From: Planctomycetota bacterium
GTDB taxonomy: Bacteria; Planctomycetota; Phycisphaerae; Phycisphaerales; Zrk34
Assembly: GCA_016125255.1 (NCBI GenBank)
Contig: WGMD01000003.1
Location: forward strand, 1-64,000
Direction of reading: 5' to 3'
DNA length: 64,000 nucleotides
Shown here: piece by piece, positions 17,197 through 26,180 of the stretch
How the letters are laid out: the number at the start of each line of letters is the position of its first letter
Numbering within the stretch: the stretch's first letter is position 1
Translations under genes and position numbers: made by a program
Notes under the pieces: model-generated
Told to the model about the DNA's origin: nothing
What the model saw: the letters and a program-made list of their open reading frames with translations, nothing else
The model's database searches: none

Positions 17197-19332
17197 ATGG
17201 GCGATCCGAATACCGCGCCTGACTCGACCGCCGCTTCGCCTTCGATCACGCTGGCGACGCCGATTCAGTATGCGCCGCTCGTCGGGCCCAAGCGTGCGGA
17301 GCTTTTCGCTCGGCTCGGCGTGCACACGGTGGCGGACCTCATCAAGCATCTGCCCCATCGCTACGAGTTTCAGGCCGGCCAGAAACCCATCGAACAGCTC
17401 CTCATCGGCGCGATCGGCACGGCGACGGGTGTCGTCGCCAACTGCCGATGGCAGCCCGGCCGGCGGGCGAACGGCGGGCGCTTCATCGCGATGCTCGAAG
17501 ACGGCACGGGCACCGTCGAACTCGTCTTCTTCAACGCCCCGTATCTGCGCGATCGCGTCCATCCGGAAACGAAAATGATCGTCACGGGCAAGGTCGTCGT
17601 CTACAACGATCAGCGCCAGATGGTCAATCCGTCGATGCGCATCATTTACGACGACAACGTCGACGAACCGGCGCCGACGGAGGATCGCTATCGCCCGATT
17701 TACCCGGCGACGGAGGACCTTTCGAGCGTGCAGATCGATCGGATCGTGCGCGGCGTGCTGCCGATCGCCCTGCCGCAGATCGACGATCATTTTGATGAGG
17801 CGTATCGCCAGCCGCGCGGTCTGCCGACGCTGCGCGAGACGTATCGCATGTTGCACGCACCGGCCGGCGAAGACGAGGTCAAGTCCGCCCGGCGGCGTCT
17901 GGCGTATGACGAACTTCTGTTTCTGCAACTGGGCTTTTCCATCAAGCGCAAGTACACGCAGACGGAGCTGCACGCCGTGGCGCTGCGCTATTCCGACGCC
18001 ATCGACCGGCACATCCGCGAGCGCTTTCCGTTTCCGCTCACGCCGGCGCAGGACAAGGTGGTGCGCCAGATCGCGCGCGACCTTGAGCGCGATCGGCCGA
18101 TGAATCGGCTTTTGCAGGGCGACGTCGGGTCGGGCAAGACCGTCGTCGCGCTGTACGCCATGCTCATGGCCGTCGCATCCAACACGCAGGGCGCGCTCAT
18201 GGCCCCGACGGAACTGCTCGCCGAGCAGCACTTTCTTTCAATCACCAACATGCTCCGCGGATCGACGGTGCGCCTCGCGCTATTGACCGGTTCGCAGACG
18301 AAGGCCGAGCGCACGGCGATGCTCCACCAGATCGAAACCGGCGACATCGACATCGTCGTGGGCACGCAGGCGCTCTTGTCCGAGTCCGTGCAGTTCGCCG
18401 ATCTGGCGGTGGCGATCATCGACGAGCAGCATCGCTTCGGCGTCATGCAACGGGCGGTTTTCCGCACGAAAGTCGGCGATTTGAAGGCGACGCCGCACAC
18501 GCTGGTCATGACCGCGACGCCGATCCCGCGCACGCTGAGTCTGACGATCTTCGGCGATCTGGACACATCGGTGATCGACGAACTGCCGCCGGGTCGTCAG
18601 CCGATCATCACGCGGGTCGTCGAGCCGCGCACGACGGACGAGGTCTACCGCTACATCGCCGGGCGCATCGCGGGCGGCGAGCAGGCGTACATCGTCGTGC
18701 CGGCGATCGACGAAAGCGACGCGGGCCTCAAGGCGGTGCGGACACATGCGGCGGAACTGGAGAAGACGTACTTCGCCGATCGTCGTGTCGCGCCGCTGCA
18801 CGGGCAACTCAAGCCGGCGGCGCGCGAGCGGATCATGCAGAAGTTCCGCGACGGGCGGATCGACGTACTGGTGGCGACGACCGTCATCGAAGTCGGCGTC
18901 GATGTGCCGAACGCATCGATCATGGTGGTGGAGCACGCGGAGCGCTTCGGGCTGGCGCAGTTGCATCAGTTGCGCGGACGTGTCGGGCGCGGGAGCCGCA
19001 AGAGTCTTTGCGTGTTCATCGGCGACCCGACGACGGAAGATGCGCAGCAGCGACTGGCGGCGATCGCCAAGACGACCAATGGCTTTGAGATCGCCGAGGC
19101 GGACCTTGTGATACGCGGGATGGGCGAGTTCTTCGGCACGCGACAGGCGGGCCTGCCGCCGCTGCAGGTGGCGGATTTGTCGCTGCACATGGACCTCTTG
19201 CAACTGGCCCGGCGCGATGCGCAGGCGATCGTCGACAGCGACCCGAAACTCAAGGAGCCGGCGCACGACCTGCTCCGCAAGCGGCTCGTGAAGCAGTACG
19301 GCGAAGCGCTGGGACTGGGGGATGTGGCGTGA
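17197..19332 (+). CDS. recG: ATP-dependent DNA helicase RecG
   Basis: A 711-residue helicase that remodels stalled replication forks and Holliday junctions. An N-terminal wedge (OB) domain precedes the helicase core. The core has Walker A GDVGSGKT, a DEQH motif in IIDEQHRFGV, TATPIPRTL and QLRGRVGRG. The length is normal. I chose the ATG at 17197 because it starts a fresh leader sequence after arsC; the longer frame from 16990 runs through arsC. TATCAT at 17184-17189 lies 7 nt before it. Confidence 0.95.
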   Translation: MGDPNTAPDSTAASPSITLATPIQYAPLVGPKRAELFARLGVHTVADLIKHLPHRYEFQAGQKPIEQLLIGAIGTATGVVANCRWQPGRRANGGRFIAMLEDGTGTVELVFFNAPYLRDRVHPETKMIVTGKVVVYNDQRQMVNPSMRIIYDDNVDEPAPTEDRYRPIYPATEDLSSVQIDRIVRGVLPIALPQIDDHFDEAYRQPRGLPTLRETYRMLHAPAGEDEVKSARRRLAYDELLFLQLGFSIKRKYTQTELHAVALRYSDAIDRHIRERFPFPLTPAQDKVVRQIARDLERDRPMNRLLQGDVGSGKTVVALYAMLMAVASNTQGALMAPTELLAEQHFLSITNMLRGSTVRLALLTGSQTKAERTAMLHQIETGDIDIVVGTQALLSESVQFADLAVAIIDEQHRFGVMQRAVFRTKVGDLKATPHTLVMTATPIPRTLSLTIFGDLDTSVIDELPPGRQPIITRVVEPRTTDEVYRYIAGRIAGGEQAYIVVPAIDESDAGLKAVRTHAAELEKTYFADRRVAPLHGQLKPAARERIMQKFRDGRIDVLVATTVIEVGVDVPNASIMVVEHAERFGLAQLHQLRGRVGRGSRKSLCVFIGDPTTEDAQQRLAAIAKTTNGFEIAEADLVIRGMGEFFGTRQAGLPPLQVADLSLHMDLLQLARRDAQAIVDSDPKLKEPAHDLLRKRLVKQYGEALGLGDVA

Positions 19333-19333
19333 A

Positions 19334-19398
19334 AGGCGTCAGCGGTCCGGGATCAGCGGTCAGCAGGAAAAACGCTTTCCGGCTGATGGCTGACGCCT
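19334..19398. repeat. Nested inverted repeat after recG
   Basis: An outer stem AGGCGTCAGC (19334-19343) pairs with GCTGACGCCT (19389-19398). Inside it ATCAGC pairs with GCTGAT and GGAAA with TTTCC. The same TCAGC unit recurs several times. It lies between the convergent recG and zinc-ribbon genes and probably ends transcription. Confidence 0.65.
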
Positions 19399-19412
19399 GG
19401 CGGCTGAAAGGT

Positions 19413-19751
19413 TCATCCGAACGGCGTCGTGCGAAGCGGGGTGCCGCAGTAGATGCACATTTCGTGGCGACGCGAATTGGGGCGGTTGCACTTGGGGCAC
19501 TTCTGGGCGGGACGGGTGATCTTGCCGTCGGCGTTGCCATCGGACAGATCGAGTTCGAGAATCTTCGCCATCAGCGCTTCGTCCGACAGATTCGTCCGCT
19601 CGCGCAGCAGCGTCCACATCGCTTCGCAGATCATCTCCAGTCGATCGACCTGGCGCTGGAGCGTCTGCACCGCGCCGCTCGGCTCGGAACTGCCCGGGCG
19701 CGACGGCGGGAGCGGGTCGGGACCCTGATCGAAATAGAACCCCATCGACAT
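19413..19751 (-). CDS. Small protein with C-terminal zinc ribbon
   Basis: A 112-residue protein. A Pro-rich N-terminus is followed by a predicted coiled coil (AVQTLQRQVDRLEMICEAMW) and a C-terminal zinc ribbon with CPKC and CIYCG. The combination suggests a self-associating metal-binding adaptor, but no function is known. GGAG precedes the ATG. It lies 30 bp downstream of the secreted 315-residue protein on the same strand. Confidence 0.7.
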   Translation of the reverse strand: MSMGFYFDQGPDPLPPSRPGSSEPSGAVQTLQRQVDRLEMICEAMWTLLRERTNLSDEALMAKILELDLSDGNADGKITRPAQKCPKCNRPNSRRHEMCIYCGTPLRTTPFG

Positions 19752-19781
19752 GATGCGTCTCCGGAAAAAAGTTCAGCGATC

Positions 19782-20729
19782 TTACTGCGGGCGTATCGGC
19801 TGACCGCCCCGGCCCAGCGACAGGTCCAAATCATTGGCCTCGACGGTGATCTTCTTTTCGCGCGTGCGCGTCACGACGTCGAGCCGCAGCATCGCCGGCT
19901 CGCGACCTTCGTCGAGACGGAACTTGACGATCCCGTCGCCGCGCACCATGTCGTTCTCGCGGCGCGTATTGGGCAGACTCCATCCGCGCTGCGGCAGCGC
20001 CGCGCCCTTGTCATCAATGAGATTCACCCCCGCCACGAACGGCTCGACGTTCGGATTGAAGAACGGATTGATCTGATCCGATTCGTACGAGAATTCGATC
20101 GTCAGGTTGCTGCCGTCCTGCGTGACCTTGTTGATCTGCACGACGAGGCCGGAGGTGATCGTGATGAGCCCGCCGGGGCGGACGGGCTTGATGTCCTGCG
20201 TGACGCGCTTGTCGGCGAGAAGAATGGTGGCGCTGCCGCGGATGGCGGTGATCTTCTGCGGAAGATGCGTGAGCATCGGCAGCGAGGCGGTCAGCGGGAG
20301 CGTGCGGTTGGGGTTGTTGTCGTTGAGCAGATGTGCGACGGAGGTGAAGCCCTGCCGGACGTTGCCGGCGAAGACCTGCATGCGCGGATCGCCCTGCGGA
20401 TCGGTAAGGATGTCGTGCTTGTTCTCATCGAGCAGGGCGCTGAGTTGGAGCTGGTAAGTCGCCCCGATGAGGTTGGAATCGGGCGGGATGGTGAGCTGGC
20501 CGCGGATGGCGAGGTTGTGATAGACCTTGCCGGTCTTGAGATTGATGGAGCTGGACACCGAAAGATTCATCAGGTCGATCGTCGGCTCCGGCGGCGCGGC
20601 GGGCGCTTCGGGTACGACGTTAAGCGGGATGCCCGGCCCGTTGGCCGCGCCGGACGCCGCCCACGCCGTCGCCGAACCGGCAAGCAGGCAAAGCGCGGCG
20701 ATCGACGGGATGGTGCGTGCGAAAGGCAT
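19782..20729 (-). CDS. Secreted protein of unknown function
   Basis: A 315-residue exported protein. A signal peptide covers about 1-24 (AALCLLAGSATAWA). The mature protein is mostly beta strand, with an N-terminal stretch rich in Pro and Ala. Segments such as ATYQLQLSALLDENKHDILT and GLITITSGLVVQINKVTQDG suggest repeated beta domains. I do not recognise the family. It probably shares a transcript with the zinc-ribbon gene and is divergent from polX. Confidence 0.7.
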   Translation of the reverse strand: MPFARTIPSIAALCLLAGSATAWAASGAANGPGIPLNVVPEAPAAPPEPTIDLMNLSVSSSINLKTGKVYHNLAIRGQLTIPPDSNLIGATYQLQLSALLDENKHDILTDPQGDPRMQVFAGNVRQGFTSVAHLLNDNNPNRTLPLTASLPMLTHLPQKITAIRGSATILLADKRVTQDIKPVRPGGLITITSGLVVQINKVTQDGSNLTIEFSYESDQINPFFNPNVEPFVAGVNLIDDKGAALPQRGWSLPNTRRENDMVRGDGIVKFRLDEGREPAMLRLDVVTRTREKKITVEANDLDLSLGRGGQPIRPQ

Positions 20730-20816
20730 CGCGTCATTGTAATCGGCGGCAGGCGGGCATATCCAACCGGGCCGCGCGATTTGTCGGCAGGGATGCGGAT
20801 GCGATAGTCTTTAGGC

Positions 20817-22580
20817 ATGTCCATCAACACGCAGATCGCCGAGCAGTTCGAGAAGATGGCGGCGGCGCTGGAGCTGACCGGCGCCAACCGCTTCCGCACC
20901 GCGGCCTACCAGCGCGGGGCGCGCGTGCTGGACGAGATGGCCGAAGACATCGCCGAGCGGGCCACGGATGTGAAGAACCTCACCGCGCTCGACGGCATCG
21001 GCAAGGGCCTCGCCGAGCACATTCTCGAGTTCGTCCAGACCGGGCACATCAAGGAAATCGACGACACGGTCAAGCAGGTCCCGCCGGGCGTGATGGCGAT
21101 GATGAACATCCCCGGCCTGGGCCCCAAGACGATCGCCATGCTCTGGAAAGACGCGGGCATCGAGTCCATCGCGAACCTCAAGAAGGCCCTCGAAGCCGGG
21201 AAGCTCGATGACCTGCCGCGCATGGGCGCCAAGACGATCGAGAACCTGCGCAAGTCGATCGCCTTCGCCGAGGCGTCGGGCGATCGCGTGAACATCGCCG
21301 ACGCCATGAACGTGGCGGAACCGATCGTCGAGCACATGCGCAAAGTCAAAGGCGTCACGCAGGCCGACTACGCCGGCAGTCTGCGGCGCGGCCGCGAGAC
21401 GATCGGCGACATCGATGTGCTCGTCGCCTGCAAAGACCCGCAAAAACAAGGCGAGTCCATCGGCGAGGCGTTCCGTGCGATGGACAAAGTTGAACAGGTC
21501 CTCGCGCAGGGCGCGACGAAAAGCTCCGTGCGCATCGAGGGCGGATTGCAGGTCGATCTGCGCATCGTCAGCGAGGACGAGTACGGTGCCGCCCTGCTGT
21601 ATTTCACCGGTTCCAAGGAACACAACATCCGCCTGCGCGAGCGGGCGATCAAGCGCGGGCTCTCGCTCAACGAATACGGCCTGTGGCGCGAAGACGATGA
21701 GCAGAAGACCAAACCCGTCGCCGCCAAGACGGAGGAGTCGATCTACAAGAAGCTCGATCTGCAGTTCATCCCGCCGCGGATGCGCGAGGATCGCGGCGAG
21801 ATCGACGCGGCGGACAAGGGGACGATTCCGACGCTCATCGAACTGTCCGACATCAAGGCCGAGCTGCACGCGCACACGACCGCGTCGGATGGACTCTGGT
21901 CGATCGAGGAACTGGCCGAAGCGGCGAAGCGGCGCGGGTTTCACACGGTCGCCGTGACGGATCATTCCGCTTCGAGCGTCATCGCCAACGGGCTCGACGC
22001 CAAACGACTTGAGAAGCACATCGAAGCCGTGCATGCCGCGAACAAGAACATCAAAGGCATCACGATTCTCGCCGGCTCCGAGGTGGACATTCTGGCGGAC
22101 GGCAAGCTCGACTACCCCGATGAACTGCTCGCGGAACTGGACATCGTCGTGGCCAGCCCGCATGTCGCGCTGACGCAGGAGCCGAACAAGGCGACGGCCC
22201 GGCTGCTCGCGGCGATCGAGAATCCGTATGTGCACATTCTCGGTCACCCCACGGGCCGGCTGGTCGGACGCCGCGAGGGGCTTTCGCCGGACATGGCGAA
22301 GCTGATCAAAGCCGCGGCCGACACCGGCACCGCGCTGGAAATCAACGCCCATCATTACCGCCTGGACCTGCGCGACGTTCACGCCCGCGCCGCCATCGAA
22401 GCCGGCGTTAAACTCGCCATCGACTGCGATGCCCACGGCCCCGCCGACCTTGACGAACTGCGATATGGCATACTGACGGCGCAGCGGGCATGGGTCACCG
22501 CCGACGATGTCGTCAACTGTATGACCGCCGCCGCGCTGAAAAAATGGCTCACCGCCAAGCGCGACAAGATGGCCAAGTGA
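20817..22580 (+). CDS. polX: DNA polymerase/3'-5' exonuclease PolX
   Basis: A 587-residue repair polymerase. The N-terminal beta-type polymerase domain has two helix-hairpin-helix motifs (LDGIGKGLAEHI, IPGLGPKTIAML) and the catalytic strand GSLRRGRETIGDIDVLV with its metal-binding Asp pair. The C-terminal PHP domain (about 350-580) has HAHTTASDG, then HPTGRL and DCDAH, and gives the exonuclease. It acts in base-excision repair. TAGTCT (20805-20810) lies 6 nt before the ATG and there is no ribosome-binding site, so translation may be leaderless. Confidence 0.95.
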   Translation: MSINTQIAEQFEKMAAALELTGANRFRTAAYQRGARVLDEMAEDIAERATDVKNLTALDGIGKGLAEHILEFVQTGHIKEIDDTVKQVPPGVMAMMNIPGLGPKTIAMLWKDAGIESIANLKKALEAGKLDDLPRMGAKTIENLRKSIAFAEASGDRVNIADAMNVAEPIVEHMRKVKGVTQADYAGSLRRGRETIGDIDVLVACKDPQKQGESIGEAFRAMDKVEQVLAQGATKSSVRIEGGLQVDLRIVSEDEYGAALLYFTGSKEHNIRLRERAIKRGLSLNEYGLWREDDEQKTKPVAAKTEESIYKKLDLQFIPPRMREDRGEIDAADKGTIPTLIELSDIKAELHAHTTASDGLWSIEELAEAAKRRGFHTVAVTDHSASSVIANGLDAKRLEKHIEAVHAANKNIKGITILAGSEVDILADGKLDYPDELLAELDIVVASPHVALTQEPNKATARLLAAIENPYVHILGHPTGRLVGRREGLSPDMAKLIKAAADTGTALEINAHHYRLDLRDVHARAAIEAGVKLAIDCDAHGPADLDELRYGILTAQRAWVTADDVVNCMTAAALKKWLTAKRDKMAK

Positions 22581-22617
22581 ACTTTGCCGTCGCGACCGCG
22601 TCCATCATGAAAGTCGC

Positions 22618-24018
22618 ATGAAACGACGCTGGATCATTTCGGGGATCATCATACTCGGCGCGATCGGGCTGCTCGTTCATCAATTGACGCGTATCGCCAC
22701 GCCAGAAGAAGTGCTCGGCCCCGCCCCGCCGCCGCCCGCTGAGACGCACATCGCGGCGCTGGACAAGCTGGTCAGCGTCGACTTTCGCAAGACGCCGCTC
22801 AAAGACGCCTTGAGCGTCTTGTCGGATCGCATCGGCACTCCTCTGCAACTGGAGTTTTCACCGGACGCGGATAATGCGGCAAGCGAATCCGTCACGTTGC
22901 GGATGCATGACGTGTCCGCTGCTGAAACGATCAAATGGATGGCCGCACAGACAACGCTTGTTGATCTGACGCTTCGCCCGGAGGCGACATCCGATGGCAT
23001 CATCCTTCTGCTCCAACGCCCCGGGCAACGGCCTGACGTGATCATTGCTAACGAATATGACCTCAATCGTCTCATCGACATCGTCGCGAGCCGGTCGGCG
23101 GAAAGTACGTTTCGGCGATGGTGGCGCGAGGCCAAGGAATGGATTCGCCCCAATGAGGTGCTGTTCTCCGATACGGAGTGGAGTTTGAGCCGCGAGGAGA
23201 TCGAGAGAGAAATATCACAATTGGTGATGGACTCGATTGAGCCGGACGATTGGAAACAGACCGGCGGGGTGCTGTATGGTCTTGAAGTGAACAATGGCAT
23301 GATGCAGGTGAACGCAACCGCGGAGATCCATGAGCGAATCTATCGGATGCTCTACGACCTCTACATGGCGCTGGAACACGGCGTCGACACGATCGTTACC
23401 GATAAGGAAGCGGACGAGCGATATGAAAAGCTCTTGGCGCGGATGCAACGCCCGGTGACGCTCGAGGGCGGTGAAATACCGATCGGTGATGCGTTTGAAC
23501 GGGTGGCCGAGCAGATGGGTGTCAATATCATACTGAACACGTTTGCACTCGATCTGGACACACCTTACGCACTGAAGATTGACGCAGTCCCCGGCGAAGC
23601 TGCATTGAACGAGATTATTTTGCAGTACAGACCCGCGTCGATTGATCGGTCGGTATTGCGCGTCGAGCACATCGAGCCCGACACCATCGTGATTCGACGC
23701 GCAGATGCATGGCCCATATGCCCGTTGGTCAGAATGTATGTGATTGGCGATCTGGCCGACGCCATCGGGCGATCCAATCCGGATGCATTTGGAGGAGAAC
23801 CCCGGCTCGAGGCGATCCAATACACCATGCAAGCTTTGCGCGAGGCATGTGAACCGGACGATTGGCGCATGAATGGCGGATTGCGAAGTTCGATGACGGC
23901 GATTGATGATGTGCTGATCATCAGCGCCCCGATGGAGGTGCATCGGCAGGTGCGGATGCTGCTGGCGAAATGGCGACGCGAAGGCGGAGTGCCGGCGCCC
24001 CTGCGGGGCGGCCGCTAA
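22618..24018 (+). CDS. Membrane-anchored protein with repeated secretin-like N-domains
   Basis: A 466-residue protein with an N-terminal membrane anchor (about 6-24), then soluble domains. Two segments share the pattern EPDDW...GG....M, then a strand and H....M..LL (around 205-250 and 410-460). The same pattern occurs just before the pore of the secretin encoded at 30506-33595. No secretin pore domain is present, so this is not a secretin itself. It may bind one or serve in the periplasm. The stop codon lies inside a REP sequence, next to the RAYT gene. Confidence 0.7.
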   Translation: MKRRWIISGIIILGAIGLLVHQLTRIATPEEVLGPAPPPPAETHIAALDKLVSVDFRKTPLKDALSVLSDRIGTPLQLEFSPDADNAASESVTLRMHDVSAAETIKWMAAQTTLVDLTLRPEATSDGIILLLQRPGQRPDVIIANEYDLNRLIDIVASRSAESTFRRWWREAKEWIRPNEVLFSDTEWSLSREEIEREISQLVMDSIEPDDWKQTGGVLYGLEVNNGMMQVNATAEIHERIYRMLYDLYMALEHGVDTIVTDKEADERYEKLLARMQRPVTLEGGEIPIGDAFERVAEQMGVNIILNTFALDLDTPYALKIDAVPGEAALNEIILQYRPASIDRSVLRVEHIEPDTIVIRRADAWPICPLVRMYVIGDLADAIGRSNPDAFGGEPRLEAIQYTMQALREACEPDDWRMNGGLRSSMTAIDDVLIISAPMEVHRQVRMLLAKWRREGGVPAPLRGGR

Positions 24019-24051
24019 TGGGGGGCGTTAGCGGCGGCCCCGCAGGGGCGC
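23995..24051. repeat. Paired REP sequences before the RAYT gene
   Basis: Two 24-bp arms (23995-24018 and 24028-24051) are inverted with one mismatch around a 9-nt loop. Each arm has its own GCCCCTGCGGGGC hairpin and ends in GCTAA. The first arm contains the stop codon of the preceding gene. The pair ends 22 bp before the RAYT start. Confidence 0.85.
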
Positions 24052-24073
24052 GGTTTGTGATAGATTTGCGGGC

Positions 24074-24664
24074 ATGTCGATGCTCGCGGCGCATTTGATA
24101 TTGACGGCGTATGGGTTCTGGCTACCGAATGATCCGCGGGGGTCGTGGTCGGCGTTCGTGCGGGCGTGGGAACTGCGGCGGTTCGGGGAGGCGACGACAG
24201 TACACACGCGGCGATCGGTGGCGGGTAAGCGACATGATGCGGCATTGCGGCGGGAGGCGAAGTTGGCGCTGGCGCGGCGGCCGGTCGTGTTCAATGGTGA
24301 ACAGGCGCGAACAATTGCATTGGCGTTCGGCGGGCGGGCGGAGGGGTCGGGGTATCCGATATATGCGTGCGCGGTCATGCCGGAGCATGTGCATCTGGTG
24401 ATCGGTACGCCACGGACTGGTGTTGAGAAGGCGGCGGAGCTGCTCAAGGGGGCGGCGACGGCGGCGATGATTCGAGAGGGTTTGCATCCGTTTGAGGATG
24501 TGTTTTATCGTAATGGGCGACGGCCGACGCCGTGGGCGCGGAAGTGCTGGAAGGTGTATTTGTATGAACGAGCGGACGTGGAGCGAGCGGTCAGGTATGT
24601 GGAGGAGAATCCGGTGAAGGAAGGGAAGCGACGGCAGAAGTGGTCGTTTGTTGAATCGTTTTGA
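24074..24664 (+). CDS. REP-associated tyrosine transposase (RAYT)
   Basis: A 196-residue single-strand transposase of the Y1/IS200 type. It has the HUH motif in MPEHVHLVIG, the N-terminal GFWLPNDPRGSWS typical of one RAYT group, and a likely catalytic Tyr in VRYVEENPVKEG. RAYTs are thought to mobilise REP sequences rather than themselves. REPs flank it closely on both sides, which supports the call. It is intact, with no frameshift. Confidence 0.88.
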   Translation: MSMLAAHLILTAYGFWLPNDPRGSWSAFVRAWELRRFGEATTVHTRRSVAGKRHDAALRREAKLALARRPVVFNGEQARTIALAFGGRAEGSGYPIYACAVMPEHVHLVIGTPRTGVEKAAELLKGAATAAMIREGLHPFEDVFYRNGRRPTPWARKCWKVYLYERADVERAVRYVEENPVKEGKRRQKWSFVESF

Positions 24665-24668
24665 GGGA

Positions 24669-24694
24669 GCGCCCCTTCGGGGCGGCCGCTAATG
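24669..24694. repeat. Single REP after the RAYT gene, overlapping the acpS start
   Basis: GCGCCCCTTCGGGGCGGCCG then CTAATGG, the same orientation and almost the same sequence as the left arm at 23995-24018. Its ATG (24692) is the start codon of acpS. Confidence 0.8.
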
Positions 24695-25075
24695 GTTGTG
24701 ATTGGACATGGGATTGATTTAACCGAGACGGCGCGCATCGCGGAGATGGTGCGCAAACATGGGGAGCGCTTTTTGGAGCGGTGCTTCACGGAGGCGGAGC
24801 GCGCGTATGCGGCGGGGAGCACGAAGCGGGAGCATGAGCATCTGGCGGCTCGGTTCGCGGCGAAGGAGGCGGTGCTCAAGGCGTTGGGGACGGGGTGGCG
24901 GGATGGGATTGCGTGGACGGATATTGAGATTGTGCGCGAACCGTCGGGTCGGCCGATGGTAAAGCTCAGCGGGATGGCGGCGACCGTGGCTGCGGGGCTG
25001 GGGATTCGTGCGTGGCATGTGAGCTTGAGTCATACGCACACGCACGCCATGGCCAGCGCCATCGCCTGCGGGTGA
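24692..25075 (+). CDS. acpS: Holo-[acyl-carrier-protein] synthase
   Basis: A 127-residue 4'-phosphopantetheinyl transferase that activates acyl carrier protein. The GHGIDL motif with its metal-binding Asp is near residue 8, and RFAAKEAVLKALGTG holds the Glu and Lys of the active site. The length is normal. The ATG at 24692 falls inside a REP; a GTG two codons later is also possible. No ribosome-binding site is visible, so the REP insertion may have replaced the original one. Confidence 0.92.
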   Translation: MVVIGHGIDLTETARIAEMVRKHGERFLERCFTEAERAYAAGSTKREHEHLAARFAAKEAVLKALGTGWRDGIAWTDIEIVREPSGRPMVKLSGMAATVAAGLGIRAWHVSLSHTHTHAMASAIACG

Positions 25076-25101
25076 GAAGACCGCTAGGATGAGGCACGTG
25101 T

Positions 25102-25875
25102 ATGGTCAGTCCAAAGGATCCATCGCCGCCGTTTGAGATCGTCAATCGCCCCGGTGCGTCGAAGCGCCGGGGGATGGAGTTGCCCAAGTGGATGCGCCGG
25201 GAGGAGGAGCCCACGCAGGCGGCGGGTCCGGTGCGCGAAACGAGCGGCGGAAGCGGCGGCGGCGGGATGGTCGGGGAGGCCAAGCGGTGGTGGACGAAGC
25301 CCGTGGCGTTCCGGCTGCCGCAGGGCACGCTGGTCATGCTCGGGCTGGGGGCGCTGGTGCTCATCATCGTGGCATACCTGATCGGAGATCGGATGGGCAG
25401 GCGGAGCATTTCGGCGTTTGCACGCAATTATCAGGAGCAGCTTAAGCCGTTGGAGTCGATTCGGGAGGCCCCGCCGACGCGGATGATCCCCTCGACCATC
25501 ACCGGTGCGGCGACCGACTCGGACGGCACCCCCCTGCCGAATCTGCCGGGGGCCGGCGGCGTCGAAGACGACCCCCGCCAGCCCGGGATGAACTATTTCC
25601 GCCTCATTTCCCTTCCCGCCAACGCGGACGAGGCCCAGAAGGCGGTCGCATTTTTAAAGGCCAACGGAGTTGACGCGGGGGCAATTCCGTTCAACAATGG
25701 TCGGTCCGTCAAATTGCTGGCCCTGCGGGGGTTTGAAAACCCCCTGTCCGACCCGGTCGCCCGGGACTTCGCTGACCGGCTCAAGATGCTCGGTCGCAAG
25801 TGGAAATCGCAGGAGCACGGCTCGTCGGACTGGAAAGACCTTTACCCGGAAAAATATCGTCCGGGACGCAACTGA
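25102..25875 (+). CDS. Single-pass membrane protein with SPOR-like C-terminus
   Basis: A 257-residue protein. A basic cytoplasmic N-terminus of about 70 residues is followed by one membrane helix (TLVMLGLGALVLIIVAYLIG, about 76-95) and a periplasmic part. The C-terminal 90 residues (YFRLISLPANADEAQKAVAF, then KLLALRGFENP) resemble SPOR peptidoglycan-binding domains in size and layout, with moderate certainty. It would then bind denuded glycan strands. It lies 26 bp after acpS and 20 bp before the small basic protein gene. Confidence 0.6.
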   Translation: MVSPKDPSPPFEIVNRPGASKRRGMELPKWMRREEEPTQAAGPVRETSGGSGGGGMVGEAKRWWTKPVAFRLPQGTLVMLGLGALVLIIVAYLIGDRMGRRSISAFARNYQEQLKPLESIREAPPTRMIPSTITGAATDSDGTPLPNLPGAGGVEDDPRQPGMNYFRLISLPANADEAQKAVAFLKANGVDAGAIPFNNGRSVKLLALRGFENPLSDPVARDFADRLKMLGRKWKSQEHGSSDWKDLYPEKYRPGRN

Positions 25876-25895
25876 CTTTTAGACAGGATACGACC

Positions 25896-26123
25896 ATGAG
25901 TCTCGACCGCAGTCTCAAATCCTCCGGATCCCTCTCCCAGCACCGCAACGTGCTCACGCGCCCCGAGCGGATCGCGAAGCTGACCGAACAGGGCCGCTTC
26001 AGCACCGAACGCCCCATCCATCTTGTCAAGGTCGCCAACCGCAAGGTCGCCGCCGGCAAGAAGTCGGGCAAGAAGGGCGCGGCTGAGGAAGGCGCCGAAG
26101 GCGCCGCCGCGGCCAAGAAGTGA
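25896..26123 (+). CDS. Small basic protein of the PVC superphylum
   Basis: A 75-residue basic protein. The core MSLDRSLKSSGSLSQHRNVL then TRPERIAKLTEQGRF matches the small basic protein family shared by Chlamydiae, Verrucomicrobia and Planctomycetes (TIGR04137-like), which is thought to act with the ribosome. A Lys/Ala-rich tail follows. The start at 25896 is chosen by this homology. It is a strong marker of the organism's phylum. Confidence 0.85.
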   Translation: MSLDRSLKSSGSLSQHRNVLTRPERIAKLTEQGRFSTERPIHLVKVANRKVAAGKKSGKKGAAEEGAEGAAAAKK

Positions 26124-26180
26124 TTGGCTCCGTCGATTCGTCGGCAGCTTCTCGTTCATCCTTTTGATTGACGCACCCCC

